NCBI GenBank assembly: GCA_018261755.1
Contig: JAGTRJ010000014.1
Span: 1-64,000, forward strand
Reading direction: 5' to 3'
Source: Burkholderiaceae bacterium
GTDB lineage: Bacteria > Pseudomonadota > Gammaproteobacteria > Burkholderiales > Burkholderiaceae_D
Length of the DNA stretch: 64,000 nt
This document shows positions 9,495 through 18,261 of the stretch, one piece after another (the first letter of the stretch is position 1; each line of letters opens with the position of its first letter). Both the position numbers and the translations under genes were made by a program. The notes beneath the pieces were generated by a model. The model was not told where the DNA came from, ran no database searches, and saw only the letters and a program-made list of their open reading frames with translations.

Positions 9495-9520
9495 GGCCGG
9501 CATTGTTGCCGGCCTTTTTT
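9495..9520 (+). terminator. Rho-independent terminator after formate dehydrogenase genes
   Basis: GGCCGGC (9495-9501), loop ATTGTT, GCCGGCC (9508-9514), then six T. It lies 21 bp after the stop codon. Confidence 0.9.
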
Positions 9521-9690
9521 ATTTGCCGGCCACCGTTTTTCGTTGTGCTGCATGCCTCACACAGCAACGACCATTTAGTGTGACGCCGTTGGGTTTCTAA
9601 ATTAAAATTTCCCCGGTTTTCTAGCACCTCATTCATTATTTTGACCACAAGGCGGGGTTGGCTCGTTCCGCCTAACTCGGGGGGATTGTC

Positions 9691-10605
9691 ATGCGCTTTA
9701 AAAAAGTAGTGCCGTTGCTGGCCGCCATCATTCTGCTGGCCGGTTGCGGGAAAAATAAAATAACCTGTTCAGATGAAACTGCGCAAAGCGTCATTCATAG
9801 TCTTCTCACGGAGGAAACCGAAAAGGTGACCGCCAGCCATAAAAAAGATGATGGAACGCCGGTGTTTGATACGGCAAAAATCCGCGCCACCCTCCAGCAA
9901 ATAAAAATAACGGTCGGGAACATCCGGACATCGAAGCAGGATCCGAACAGCACCAAGGTTTTTTGCGAAGGAACGCTCAAGCTGACGGTGCCGACAGATT
10001 TGCTGAACGAGGCCGACAAAGGGCGCGAACTGCTCCGGCATGAAAAGATTTCCGATTACGCCAAACGTGTCGGCTTTGAAAAAACGGCCGATATCTTTAG
10101 CAAGGGCATCATTTACAATGCGCAGCCGACTGACGATGGCAAGAAAGTCTTCGTTGAAATCGAAAATGCAAAGCTGCCGGTTTCGATGCTGGATGAAATT
10201 GTGTCCTCCGCCATGGCAAGGCCTCTGGTAGAAGAGCGCAAGGTACAGCAGGAGCAGATGGAAGCGAAACGCCAGGCTGAACAGGTGGCGGAAAATGAGC
10301 GCATCAAGGCCGAAAGCGCAAAGCAGCAGCAGGAACAGCGCCAGGCGAATCTGGGTCAGGCCAAAGCGAATAATGAACTGATCAATCAGCAAATCAATGA
10401 AATCTGGGGTAGCCTGCCCGACTTCACCCGCAAGACATTGCTTGCGCAGCAGCGCGCATGGATCAAAAAGAAAGAGGTTGATTGCAAGGTCGAAGCAGCC
10501 GGGAAAACCACCGATCCGACCGACAAGGAAACACACAGGCTCAACTGTGACAGCCTGGTGACGAAGCAGCGCGCGCAGTATCTGCAGCAATACCTGCAGC
10601 GCTAA
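9691..10605 (+). CDS. Lipoprotein with LprI-like (DUF1311) C-terminal domain
   Basis: A 304-residue predicted lipoprotein. The signal peptide ends in a lipobox (ILLAGC, Cys20). A soluble domain (30-180) is followed by a Gln/Glu-rich coiled coil (about 190-245) and a C-terminal cysteine-containing helix region (LLAQQRAWIKKKEVDCK) resembling the LprI/DUF1311 family. LprI proteins inhibit lysozyme in some bacteria; assigning that function here is inference. The start follows a GGGGGAT stretch. It stands alone and converges on the DUF2259 gene. Confidence 0.75.
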   Translation: MRFKKVVPLLAAIILLAGCGKNKITCSDETAQSVIHSLLTEETEKVTASHKKDDGTPVFDTAKIRATLQQIKITVGNIRTSKQDPNSTKVFCEGTLKLTVPTDLLNEADKGRELLRHEKISDYAKRVGFEKTADIFSKGIIYNAQPTDDGKKVFVEIENAKLPVSMLDEIVSSAMARPLVEERKVQQEQMEAKRQAEQVAENERIKAESAKQQQEQRQANLGQAKANNELINQQINEIWGSLPDFTRKTLLAQQRAWIKKKEVDCKVEAAGKTTDPTDKETHRLNCDSLVTKQRAQYLQQYLQR

Positions 10606-10648
10606 TTCCGGCGAAAATGGGCAGTATCACGCTCGCGTGGATGGAGGT

Positions 10649-10670
10649 GGCCGGCACGCTGTTGCCGGCC
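10649..10670. terminator. Hairpin between convergent genes
   Basis: An 8 bp stem GGCCGGCA (10649-10656) / TGCCGGCC (10663-10670) with a 6-base loop lies between the convergent lipoprotein and DUF2259 genes. It has no T run on either side, so a termination role is only probable. Confidence 0.4.
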
Positions 10671-10747
10671 ATTGCTACCGGCCTGCTACCTTGCGACGCC
10701 ACGGTGTATTTTTAAATTGTCGCGCGTGCCCGGTCAGGCCGCGCACC

Positions 10748-11449
10748 TCACCGGTTCTTTATTATCCGTCCGACTTCCGCCATGTAGCGTGTGCTCGGCC
10801 CCTCGAATGCCGCCTCGCGCTTTTGCACGATCACGGCGATGTGCTGGCCATCCGGGCTGAAGTGGATTTCTTTGATGTGGTAATCCAGCACACGCACGCG
10901 CCGGGTCCGACCGTCTTCCAGCAGCAGGGGCTGGATGCCAGCCCCTTCCAGTTGCAGCGAAAAAGACGCATTCGTTTCGTCGCTGGTCGGTTCTTCCGCC
11001 ACGGTCGATTGTTGTTTGAGCGTCAGGGTCAATGGGCCGTGGCGCGGGCTATCGAAGGTGCAAACCGAGATTGCTTCATCCTGTGTCACGGCGCAGCGCG
11101 GCACGATTGGCGTTGCAACTGGCTGGCGGGCATCAATGCCCGCCGTTCGCAGCGGGCCGCGCATGATGGACAGCAATTGCGCCAGCGCATCGGTATTCTT
11201 GCGTTCGGCATTCTTCTGCACGATTTCGGCCGTGCCGTGCCTGACATAGCGGTTGCTGGCTGTATCGATCACATGGCCACTGGCATACGGAAAGCCGCTG
11301 CCATCCTGATAACCGTATTGCGCGAACGCATAGCGGGCCGAGTCCGGTGACCAGCCGAGCGACCGGAACGTGGCGTCGTCGCCAGCGAAAGCGGTGGAAG
11401 AAAAGGCCATCCAGGCCAGCAGACAGCCGTTGAATATCCTTTGACGCAT
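10748..11449 (-). CDS. DUF2259-like predicted secreted protein
   Basis: A 233-residue protein with a Sec signal peptide (cleavage likely after STAFA, residue ~22). The mature part begins with FRSLGWSPDSARYAFAQYGYQDGSG, and the C-terminal part contains HFSPDGQHIAVIVQKREAAFEG. This is a beta-propeller-like WSPD pattern typical of the DUF2259 family of predicted periplasmic proteins. No enzymatic role is known. The start at 11449 has AAAGGA upstream. The gene is separate from the rib genes by ~110 bp. Confidence 0.7.
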   Translation of the reverse strand: MRQRIFNGCLLAWMAFSSTAFAGDDATFRSLGWSPDSARYAFAQYGYQDGSGFPYASGHVIDTASNRYVRHGTAEIVQKNAERKNTDALAQLLSIMRGPLRTAGIDARQPVATPIVPRCAVTQDEAISVCTFDSPRHGPLTLTLKQQSTVAEEPTSDETNASFSLQLEGAGIQPLLLEDGRTRRVRVLDYHIKEIHFSPDGQHIAVIVQKREAAFEGPSTRYMAEVGRIIKNR

Positions 11450-11556
11450 GGCGGTTTCCTTTCGCAGATGAAGCCGGTCTGTTCGCAAGCTGCTGCAAAA
11501 CACCTGTTATGGTCCCAATGCCGATGATATGCCCGCCGAGCAAGCGGGCCTTGCCA

Positions 11557-12168
11557 TCATTTCACATTCAGCATCCGCTCGACATAACGCGCGATCAGAT
11601 CGACTTCGAGGTTGACCTTGCTGCCAGGTTGCAGGTGTTTCAGCGTGGTGACCGCGATCGTGTGCGGGATCAGGTTGATCGAAAACAGGCAGCCGGTGGC
11701 GGTGTCTTCAACACGGTTCACCGTCAGCGACACGCCGTTGACCGTGACTGAGCCTTTGTAGGCGAAATACTTCGCCAGCTCGCGCGGCGCTTCCAGCACC
11801 AGTTCATGCGATTCGGCCACCGGCTCGAACTTCTTCACGATGCCGAGGCCATCGACGTGGCCAGACACCATGTGCCCGCCGAGCCGGTCGGCCATCGTCA
11901 TCGCCTTTTCCAGATTGACTTCATTCAAACCGTCCAACCCGGCGGTGCGGTTCAGGCTTTCGCGCGAGACGTCGATTTTGAAACCGCTGGCAGTCTTCTC
12001 GACCACGGTCATGCAGGCGCCATTGATCGCGATCGAGTCGCCGACGGCGACATCGTCCATCGGCAGTTCGCCGGCGTCGATCGTCAGGCGCACGCCGGCA
12101 TCGCTGCCGGTGCCTTGCGGTTGAACGGAAGTGATTTTGCCGGTGGCGGCAACAATACCTGTAAACAT
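11557..12168 (-). CDS. ribE: Riboflavin synthase alpha subunit
   Basis: A 203-residue riboflavin synthase that dismutates two 6,7-dimethyl-8-ribityllumazine molecules. The duplicated lumazine-binding barrel is visible: MFTGIV start, then GDSIAINGACMTV in the first half and GSVTVNGVSLTVN in the second, plus GGHMVSGHVDG. It lies 21 bp downstream of ribD on the same strand, so the two are co-transcribed. No FMN riboswitch is visible upstream of ribD; in related bacteria that element usually precedes ribB. Confidence 0.97.
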   Translation of the reverse strand: MFTGIVAATGKITSVQPQGTGSDAGVRLTIDAGELPMDDVAVGDSIAINGACMTVVEKTASGFKIDVSRESLNRTAGLDGLNEVNLEKAMTMADRLGGHMVSGHVDGLGIVKKFEPVAESHELVLEAPRELAKYFAYKGSVTVNGVSLTVNRVEDTATGCLFSINLIPHTIAVTTLKHLQPGSKVNLEVDLIARYVERMLNVK

Positions 12169-12189
12169 AAGGATTCCTGTTGTTGTCGG

Positions 12190-13293
12190 TTAGGGTTGTT
12201 TGGGCTGAATGCGGGCGATGATTCGCAGGTCGTCGCCAATCTGCGCGATGTCACGGAAATGCAGCGCGTGTTTGTCGGCCAGATTCGTCAGCGCTGGCAG
12301 CGCGAACATCGGCTGCGCATCGCCGAGGATGCTGGGTGCGAGGTACAGCAGAATTTCGTCCACGCAGCCTTGCGCCAGGAGCGCGCCGTTCAGCCGTGCG
12401 CCGGCTTCGACGTGCAGTTCGTTGATGTGGCGTTTTGCCAGTTCGTGCATCAGTGCCTTCAGATCAACCTGGCCATCTTCGCCCGGCAGCAGGATGATTT
12501 CCGCGCCCTTTTCGCGCAGCGCCGCTTCCTTGTCCGGGTTCGATTGCGCCGCCACGATCCAGGTGCCGCCGCCATCAAGCACTTTCGCGCTTGGGTCGAT
12601 TTCCAACGAGCTGTCGAGCACGATCCGGCGCGGCTGGCGCGTGGTTTCGATCGCGCGCACCGTCAGTTGCGGATCGTCCGCCTGCACGGTGCCGATGCCG
12701 GTCAGGATGGCGCAGGCGCGCGCGCGCCACAGGTGGCCGTCGTTGCGCGCCGGCTGCGATGTGATCCACTGGCTCTGGCCGTTGTTGAGCGCGGTCTTGC
12801 CATCGAGGCTGGCGGCGAGTTTCATCCGCACCCACGGCAGGCCGCGCTCGAAGCGCGACAGAAAGCCGAGGTTGATTTCGCGCGCCTCTTCCGGCCGCAC
12901 GTCAGTCAGCACCAGAATGCCTGCTGCGCGCAGCTTGTCCAGCCCGCGTCCGGCCACTTCCGGGTATGGATCCTTGAGCGCGACCACCACCCGCTTCACT
13001 TTCGCTTCGATCAGCGCATCGACGCAAGGCGGCGTGCGGCCGAAATGGCTGCACGGTTCGAGGTTGACGTACACGGTCGCGTCGCTGACATCGTGTCCGT
13101 TGGCGCGGGCGTCATTCAGCGCCTGGATTTCGGCATGCGCCTGTCCGACCGGCTGCGTGTGGCCGGCGCCGATGACGCGCCCCTGTTTGACGATGACGCA
13201 ACCGACGCGCGGGTTCGGCGTGGTCGTGTTCATGCCCTTCGCGGCCCAGAGCAATGCCTGCCCCATGCCTTGCTGGTGATCGCAGATTTTCAC
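12190..13293 (-). CDS. ribD: Bifunctional pyrimidine deaminase / 5-amino-6-(5-phosphoribosylamino)uracil reductase
   Basis: A 367-residue RibD. The N-terminal deaminase domain holds the zinc ligands in HAEIQAL and in EPCSHFGRTPPC. The C-terminal reductase domain begins around residue 150 (VRMKLAASLDGKTAL) and ends with VDEILLYLAPSILGD. It catalyses the second and third steps of riboflavin synthesis. It is the first gene of the ribD-ribE pair. The start codon at 13293 leaves ~120 bp to the divergent amidohydrolase gene. Confidence 0.97.
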   Translation of the reverse strand: MKICDHQQGMGQALLWAAKGMNTTTPNPRVGCVIVKQGRVIGAGHTQPVGQAHAEIQALNDARANGHDVSDATVYVNLEPCSHFGRTPPCVDALIEAKVKRVVVALKDPYPEVAGRGLDKLRAAGILVLTDVRPEEAREINLGFLSRFERGLPWVRMKLAASLDGKTALNNGQSQWITSQPARNDGHLWRARACAILTGIGTVQADDPQLTVRAIETTRQPRRIVLDSSLEIDPSAKVLDGGGTWIVAAQSNPDKEAALREKGAEIILLPGEDGQVDLKALMHELAKRHINELHVEAGARLNGALLAQGCVDEILLYLAPSILGDAQPMFALPALTNLADKHALHFRDIAQIGDDLRIIARIQPKQP

Positions 13294-13412
13294 GGATGGT
13301 CGATTGAGGATTCGGCAAAAACGGACAGTTTACTGCAAACTGTCACAAACGCTTTTTCGCCGGCTTGAATTTGGACTACCATAACAGTTTGCACCATGAT
13401 TTCGGAGGCAGC

Positions 13413-14603
13413 ATGAACCTGCTCGACTTTCCCGCCGGTTTTCTCGACGAACTGCAAACCATCCGTCGCGACATCCACGCGCATCCAGAACTGGGGTACG
13501 AAGAACACCGCACGTCCGATCTGGTAGCGGCCAAGCTGACTGAATGGGGCATTCCGGTCACGCGCGGGTTGGGCGGCACCGGCGTGGTCGGCGTGATTAC
13601 GGGCAGCGGCGAGGGCAGGACGATCGGTTTGCGCGCCGACATGGATGCATTGCCGATGAAAGAGCTGAACACGTTCGCGCACATGTCGCAGCACGACGGC
13701 AGGATGCACGCCTGCGGCCACGACGGTCACACCGCGATGCTGCTGGGGGCGGCGCACTGGCTGTCGCGCCACCGCGATTTTCCCGGCAAGGTGGTGCTGG
13801 TGTTCCAGCCGGCGGAAGAAAGCGCCGGCGGGGCGAAGCGGATGATCGACGATGGCTTGCTGGAGCGGTTCCCGATGGATGCAATCTTCGGCATGCACAA
13901 CTGGCCGGTGCACGATCACGGCACCTTCGGCGTGCGCGTCGGGCCGATGATGGCCGCCAGCAATACCTTCCGCGTCACGGTCAAGGGGCGCGGCAGTCAC
14001 GCGGCCCATCCGCAGCGCAGTGTCGATCCGGTGATGACGGCGGTGCAGATTGCGCAAAGCTGGCAGACCATCATTACCCGCAACAAGAATCCGCACAAGG
14101 CGGCGGTGCTGTCGCTGACGCAGCTCCACGCCGGCAGCGCGTTCAACGTGATTCCGCCGGATGCCACCATGGTCGGCACCGTGCGCAATTACGATCCGGC
14201 GGTACTGGATCTGATCGAAACGCGGATGCGCGAAATTGCCGAGCATACGGCGGCCGCGTTTGGCGCGACGGTCGATTTCCATTTCCGCCGCGGCTATCCG
14301 GCGCTGGTCAATCATCCGGACGAAACCGCATTTGCGGTCTATGTGCTGGAATCCATCGTCGGCCTGGGTAACGTCAATACCGACATGGAGCCGACGATGG
14401 GGGCGGAAGATTTTGCCTATTACCTGCAGCGAGTGCCCGGCTGCTACGTGTTCATCGCCAGCGGGCGCGACGAGCACCGCGACGATCTCGATGGCAACCC
14501 GTGCAACCTGCACCATCCGCGCTACGATTTCAACGATGGCCTGACCCCGCTGGGCGTGACTTACTGGGTGAAGCTGGCGCAGGAATTCCTGCGCGCGTGC
14601 TGA
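13413..14603 (+). CDS. M20-family amidohydrolase (hippurate hydrolase-like)
   Basis: A 396-residue M20D metallopeptidase/aminoacylase. The metal-binding motifs ACGHDGHT (about residues 101-108) and FQPAEES are present, and a dimerisation domain lies in the middle (GRGSHAAHP). It would hydrolyse an N-acylated amino acid or aromatic amide; hippurate is the family name, not a demonstrated substrate. The start at 13413 has GGAGG at 13404-13408; the longer TTG frame from 13365 is not supported. Confidence 0.9.
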   Translation: MNLLDFPAGFLDELQTIRRDIHAHPELGYEEHRTSDLVAAKLTEWGIPVTRGLGGTGVVGVITGSGEGRTIGLRADMDALPMKELNTFAHMSQHDGRMHACGHDGHTAMLLGAAHWLSRHRDFPGKVVLVFQPAEESAGGAKRMIDDGLLERFPMDAIFGMHNWPVHDHGTFGVRVGPMMAASNTFRVTVKGRGSHAAHPQRSVDPVMTAVQIAQSWQTIITRNKNPHKAAVLSLTQLHAGSAFNVIPPDATMVGTVRNYDPAVLDLIETRMREIAEHTAAAFGATVDFHFRRGYPALVNHPDETAFAVYVLESIVGLGNVNTDMEPTMGAEDFAYYLQRVPGCYVFIASGRDEHRDDLDGNPCNLHHPRYDFNDGLTPLGVTYWVKLAQEFLRAC

Positions 14604-14719
14604 TTTCGCCGTGGCATTCGTGAAACCGCCGGTACCGGGCCGCGGATGCCGTATCATGGCGGTTTTGCCCGGATGATATGGCCTGAGTGCGCGTGACGGC
14701 GCCCAGGCCAGCCTGCGCC

Positions 14720-16726
14720 ATGCTCATTTACGCCTTCACGATTTTCGTCAGCGCCTTTCTGCTGTTCCTCGTTCAGCCCATCATCGCCAAGCAGATCCTG
14801 CCGTGGTTCGGCGGCTCGGCCGCGGTCTGGACCACCTGCATGGTGTTTTTCCAGTGCGTGCTGTTCGCCGGTTATGCATATGCCGACTGGTCGTCGCGCA
14901 AGCTGGCATCGAAGCGGCAAGTGATCGTGCATGGGCTGCTGTTGGCGGCGAGCCTCGCCTGCCTGCCGATTGTCGCTGGCGCTGGCTGGAAGCCGGAAGG
15001 GGCGGACGATCCGAGCTGGCGCATCCTCGGCTTGCTGACTGTGACCATCGGCCTGCCGTATTTCCTCCTCTCGACCACCGGCCCGCTGGTGCAGGCGTGG
15101 TTCGCGCGCGGCTATCCGCTGGCGACCGTTTACCGGCTGTATGCGCTGTCGAACCTGGCGTCGCTGCTGGCGCTGCTGGCTTATCCGTTCCTGATCGAGC
15201 CGTGGGTGCCGACGGTGATGCAGGCGTGGATCTGGAGCGGCGCGTATCTGCTGTTCGCGCTCGCGTGCGCCGCGTCCGGCATCAGGAGCCTGCGCCATGC
15301 CTTGCCGGCCGCGAGCGCGCAGGCGTTCGAGCCAGTGAAGAAAACGCCGCCGCCAGCACTGCGCGAGCAACTCACCTGGCTGCTGTTTTCAGCCATGGGT
15401 GCGTTCATGCTGCTGGCGGTGACGAACCACATCACGCACGATCTGGCGTCGGTGCCGTTCCTGTGGATTCTGCCGCTGTCGCTTTATCTGTTCACCTTCA
15501 TCCTCTGCTTCGAGGGACGCAACTGGTATCAGCGCAAGTGGTTCATCGCGCCGCTGGTGTTGCTGGTGGCGGCGATGGCGTGGACCGTGATGGAAGTCGA
15601 ACTCAAGGCAGGCATTCCGATCAGCCTGGCCGGCCTGTTCGTGATTTGCATGTTCTTCCACGGCGAACTGGCGGCGCGCAAGCCGGCGCCCGAGCATCTG
15701 ACGCGCTTTTACCTGATGATGTCGCTCGGTGGCGCGCTTGGCGGGCTGGCTGTCGGCATCGTCGCGGTCAAGCTGTTCAACGCCAACTATGAATTCGCGC
15801 TCGGGCTGGTGCTGACGCTGGTGGTGGCGGCGACGCTGGTGCGGCAGTTGCGGCTGGCGGTGCCGCTGCTGGTGCTGGCGGCGGGCGCGTTCGGCGGCTA
15901 TTACGCCTATGCGAACCGCGACTATTTCAACGCGCAAAGCACGATGCTGATGAAGCGCAATTTCTATGGCGCGCTGTCGGTGCGCGAATTCCACCGCGAC
16001 CAGCCGCAAATGGCGGTGCGCCGCTTCGTGCATGGCGTGATCATGCATGGCGAACAGTTCCTCGCGCCGGAGCGTCTGGATGAAGCGACCGCTTACTTCC
16101 GCCAGCAATCCGGCATCGGGCGCGCTATGGCGGCGCTGGAACAGCCGAACCGCCGCATCGGCATCATCGGCCTCGGCGCCGGCACGCTGGCGACTTACGG
16201 CCGCGATGGCGACACGATGCGCTTTTATGACATCAACCCGGACGTAATAGATGTCGCGCAAAGCCACTTCAGCTTCCTTTCGCGCAGCAAGGCGAAGATC
16301 GAGCTGGTGCTGGGCGATGCGCGGCTGGCGATGGAACGCGAAGCACCGCAAGCCTACGATCTGATCGTGATCGATGCTTTTTCCGGTGATTCGATTCCGG
16401 TGCATCTGGCCACCAACGAAGCGATGGCGGTCTATCTGCGCCACCTGAAACCGGGCGGCGTGATTGCGTTCCACATCAGCAACAAGTTCCTGCGACTGGC
16501 GCCGGTGCTGGCACAACTGGCCGCGCACCGAGGGCTGGACGGCATGTTCGTGACCGAGCCTGCCAACCGGCGCGACAATTATTCGTCCGACTGGTTCCTG
16601 ATGAGCGCCAGCCCGGCCTTGCGGCGGCATCCGGCGGTCGCGCCGCAGATCGAGCCGGTCGAACCGATTGCCGGGCTGGGCCTGTGGACCGACGATTTCA
16701 ACAACCTGTTCCGCATCCTGAAATAA
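14720..16726 (+). CDS. Membrane protein fused to spermidine-synthase-like methyltransferase-fold domain
   Basis: A 668-residue fusion. The N-terminal ~400 residues contain many hydrophobic segments (starting MLIYAFTIFVSAFLLFLVQP). The C-terminal ~230 residues form a Rossmann domain like polyamine aminopropyltransferases (GIIGLGAGTLATYG, then FYDINPDVIDVA, GDARLAM and DLIVIDAFSGDSIP). Such fused proteins are common in betaproteobacteria, but a polyamine product is unproven. GTG at 14687 could add 11 residues; 14720 is preferred because homologues begin at this hydrophobic segment. A likely terminator follows at 16727. Confidence 0.85.
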   Translation: MLIYAFTIFVSAFLLFLVQPIIAKQILPWFGGSAAVWTTCMVFFQCVLFAGYAYADWSSRKLASKRQVIVHGLLLAASLACLPIVAGAGWKPEGADDPSWRILGLLTVTIGLPYFLLSTTGPLVQAWFARGYPLATVYRLYALSNLASLLALLAYPFLIEPWVPTVMQAWIWSGAYLLFALACAASGIRSLRHALPAASAQAFEPVKKTPPPALREQLTWLLFSAMGAFMLLAVTNHITHDLASVPFLWILPLSLYLFTFILCFEGRNWYQRKWFIAPLVLLVAAMAWTVMEVELKAGIPISLAGLFVICMFFHGELAARKPAPEHLTRFYLMMSLGGALGGLAVGIVAVKLFNANYEFALGLVLTLVVAATLVRQLRLAVPLLVLAAGAFGGYYAYANRDYFNAQSTMLMKRNFYGALSVREFHRDQPQMAVRRFVHGVIMHGEQFLAPERLDEATAYFRQQSGIGRAMAALEQPNRRIGIIGLGAGTLATYGRDGDTMRFYDINPDVIDVAQSHFSFLSRSKAKIELVLGDARLAMEREAPQAYDLIVIDAFSGDSIPVHLATNEAMAVYLRHLKPGGVIAFHISNKFLRLAPVLAQLAAHRGLDGMFVTEPANRRDNYSSDWFLMSASPALRRHPAVAPQIEPVEPIAGLGLWTDDFNNLFRILK

Positions 16727-16753
16727 GGTGTAACGGCGGGTTACGCCTCGTTA
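16727..16753 (+). terminator. Probable terminator after the spermidine-synthase-like gene
   Basis: GGTGTAAC (16727-16734) pairs with GTTACGCC (16740-16747) with one wobble, followed by a T-rich stretch ending in TTTTT near 16762. It starts directly after the stop codon. Confidence 0.4.
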
Positions 16754-16863
16754 CCAATTTTTCAAGCAAGGTGGCCGGCGTTTGACCGATTCGATGGCAG
16801 AATGGATTGTATCGCTGCACGATTCAATTTCTTGCCATTGTTGCCTTTGTCGAAAGGAACGTT

Positions 16864-17655
16864 ATGAAGCGCCTGATTGCCCTGCTGATGCTGGCAGCGA
16901 CCGCAGTTGCCCCCGCCAGCGCCACTCCGCCGAAACGTCCACCGCCGCAACTGGTGGATGTGAAAGTCGTCGATCGAACAAGCGGCCATGTGCTGGAAAC
17001 CTGGTACCACGACGGCAAGATGTATGTTGCCGGCGCGCCTGGCAACCGCTATGCGGTACACATTCGCAACCGCTCCGGTGGCCGCGTGCTTGCGGTGCTG
17101 GCGGTTGACGGCGTGAATGCCGTCAGCGGCGAAACCGCGGCCACGTCGCAGCGCGGTTACTTGCTGCAACCGTGGCGGCAGACCGAAGTGGCCGGCTGGC
17201 GCAAGAGCCAGAATGAAGTGGCCGCGTTCTACTTCACCCGGCTGTCCGACAGCTACGCGGCGCGCACCGACCGGCCGGACAACGTCGGCGTGATCGGCGT
17301 GGCCGTGTTCCGCGAATATGTGCCGCCGCCACCGCCACCTCCGCCGCCGGCCGACATCAGCGCGCAGGACGCGCCGCGCGGCGTGGCGAAGAAGGCCGCG
17401 AAGAGAGCAGCGCCTGCCCCGGCCGGCAGCCCGGCGCCGACCGCCGAAAGCCTCGGCACCGGCCACGGCGAGCGCATCGACGCGCCCAGCCGCACGGTCG
17501 ATTTCCGTCGCGACAGCAATTTGCCGGCGCAAGTCGTGCGCATCTATTACGACAGCCGGGCGAACCTGATCGCGCGCGGAATCATCCCGTCGCAGACGCA
17601 TCGGCCACGCGAGCCGCAGGCGTTTCCCGGCGGCTATGTGCCCGATCCTCGCTGA
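16864..17655 (+). CDS. Secreted proline-rich protein of unknown function
   Basis: A 263-residue protein with a clear signal peptide (MKRLIALLMLAATAVAPASA). A folded-looking domain (about 25-160, including EVAGWRKSQNEVAAFYFTRL) is followed by a run of nine prolines (about 158-166), an Ala/Lys/Pro-rich linker and a basic C-terminus (YYDSRANLIARGIIPS). I do not recognise the family. The start has AAAGGAA at 16854-16860. Its stop codon lies inside a structured repeat (17650-17768) that also ends the gene at 55466. Confidence 0.7.
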   Translation: MKRLIALLMLAATAVAPASATPPKRPPPQLVDVKVVDRTSGHVLETWYHDGKMYVAGAPGNRYAVHIRNRSGGRVLAVLAVDGVNAVSGETAATSQRGYLLQPWRQTEVAGWRKSQNEVAAFYFTRLSDSYAARTDRPDNVGVIGVAVFREYVPPPPPPPPPADISAQDAPRGVAKKAAKRAAPAPAGSPAPTAESLGTGHGERIDAPSRTVDFRRDSNLPAQVVRIYYDSRANLIARGIIPSQTHRPREPQAFPGGYVPDPR

Positions 17656-17768
17656 AACCGCCGAATAAGCCGCAGCGCGGAGCGCGGAATCCTCATGGCC
17701 GCCAGGCCATTCCGGTTCCCGCGCCCCGCGCGCCTTGCCTTCCAGCCGCGCATGCCGGTTTTTCAGCG
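17650..17768 (+). repeat. Structured 3'-end element R2, copy 1
   Basis: A ~119 bp element beginning at the stop codon (CGCTGAAA, 17650-17657) and ending TTTCAGCG (17761-17768), so the ends are inverted repeats. It contains an internal hairpin in which GCGCGG..GGAA..ATGGCC faces GGCCAT..TTCCCGCGC. A second copy lies at 55818-55946, also overlapping a stop codon. Shared blocks are CGCCGAATAA, CCGGTTCC(C/T)GCGCC and TTCAGCG. Confidence 0.6.
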
Positions 17769-17976
17769 GTTTGCACTCATCCCCAATCGGTAAACGCCAT
17801 GGGCCGCAGCCTGCGCCGGGGCGACCCATCCCATTAACGCAGCGTTCCTGCCATGGCTAGCGTTCGCCCGACTGTTTCCGCTTTTGCCGTCGTGCAGGCG
17901 GCAGCGGCCGGGCGGATGAAAACCGCGCTAACGCATCGCAGGCGTTCAAGCCTGGTATGCTCACATGGCCTGCACA

Positions 17977-18098
17977 GGCCCAAAATAACTGACCAAAATG
18001 AATTTCTGGTCATTAAGGCCAAAAAATATACTCCAGCCAGTATCTAAAAACAGCCAGCAAAAACGTGGTCCGGCACGATGTTTTGGTCATATACCCCC
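17977..18098 (-). repeat. Interspersed repeat R1, copy A (inverted)
   Basis: Read on the minus strand this is a ~120 bp element starting GGGGGTATATGACC, containing GCTGGCTGTTTTTAGATAC and the core GTATATTTTTTGGCC (core at 18021-18031), then a palindromic TGACC...GGTCAGTTATTTTGGGCC end. It matches copies at 28784, 43807, 54355 and 58139. It sits upstream of the sulfate transport operon and would place its palindromes in the 5' region of that operon's promoter area. Confidence 0.75.
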
Positions 18099-18159
18099 AT
18101 GAGCACATCATGCATGCCGGCCTGATGCGACTGCAGCCTTGCCTCAGGCCTTATTTAAA

Positions 18160-18255
18160 ATAGCGATTTCGATATAAGCAAATGATGAATCAGTCGTTCC
18201 ATATATAAAGGACGCTGCCTACAATTCAATCCAACCAACAAATGAATCTAAAGGA
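18160..18255 (+). promoter_or_regulatory. Probable CysB-type promoter region of sulfate operon
   Basis: An AT-rich region directly before sbp has a -10-like TACAAT at 18220-18225 and no good -35, as expected for an activator-dependent promoter. CysB, encoded at the end of the same operon, is the obvious candidate activator, as in known cys operons. AAAGGA at 18250-18255 is the ribosome binding site. The exact CysB site cannot be assigned by eye. Confidence 0.4.
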
Positions 18256-18261
18256 TTGGAT

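Noticed and set aside
7053-9503. Very long open frame antisense to the formate dehydrogenase catalytic gene
   Set aside because: The plus-strand protein has full family motifs; the antisense frame is His/Arg/Ala-rich with no domain, as expected from codon bias in GC-rich DNA.
11806-13368. Plus-strand 520-codon frame across ribE-ribD
   Set aside because: Opposite strand codes intact RibD and RibE.
12169-13412. FMN riboswitch upstream of ribD
   Set aside because: Only ~120 bp separate ribD from the divergent gene and no conserved RFN-element sequence is visible.
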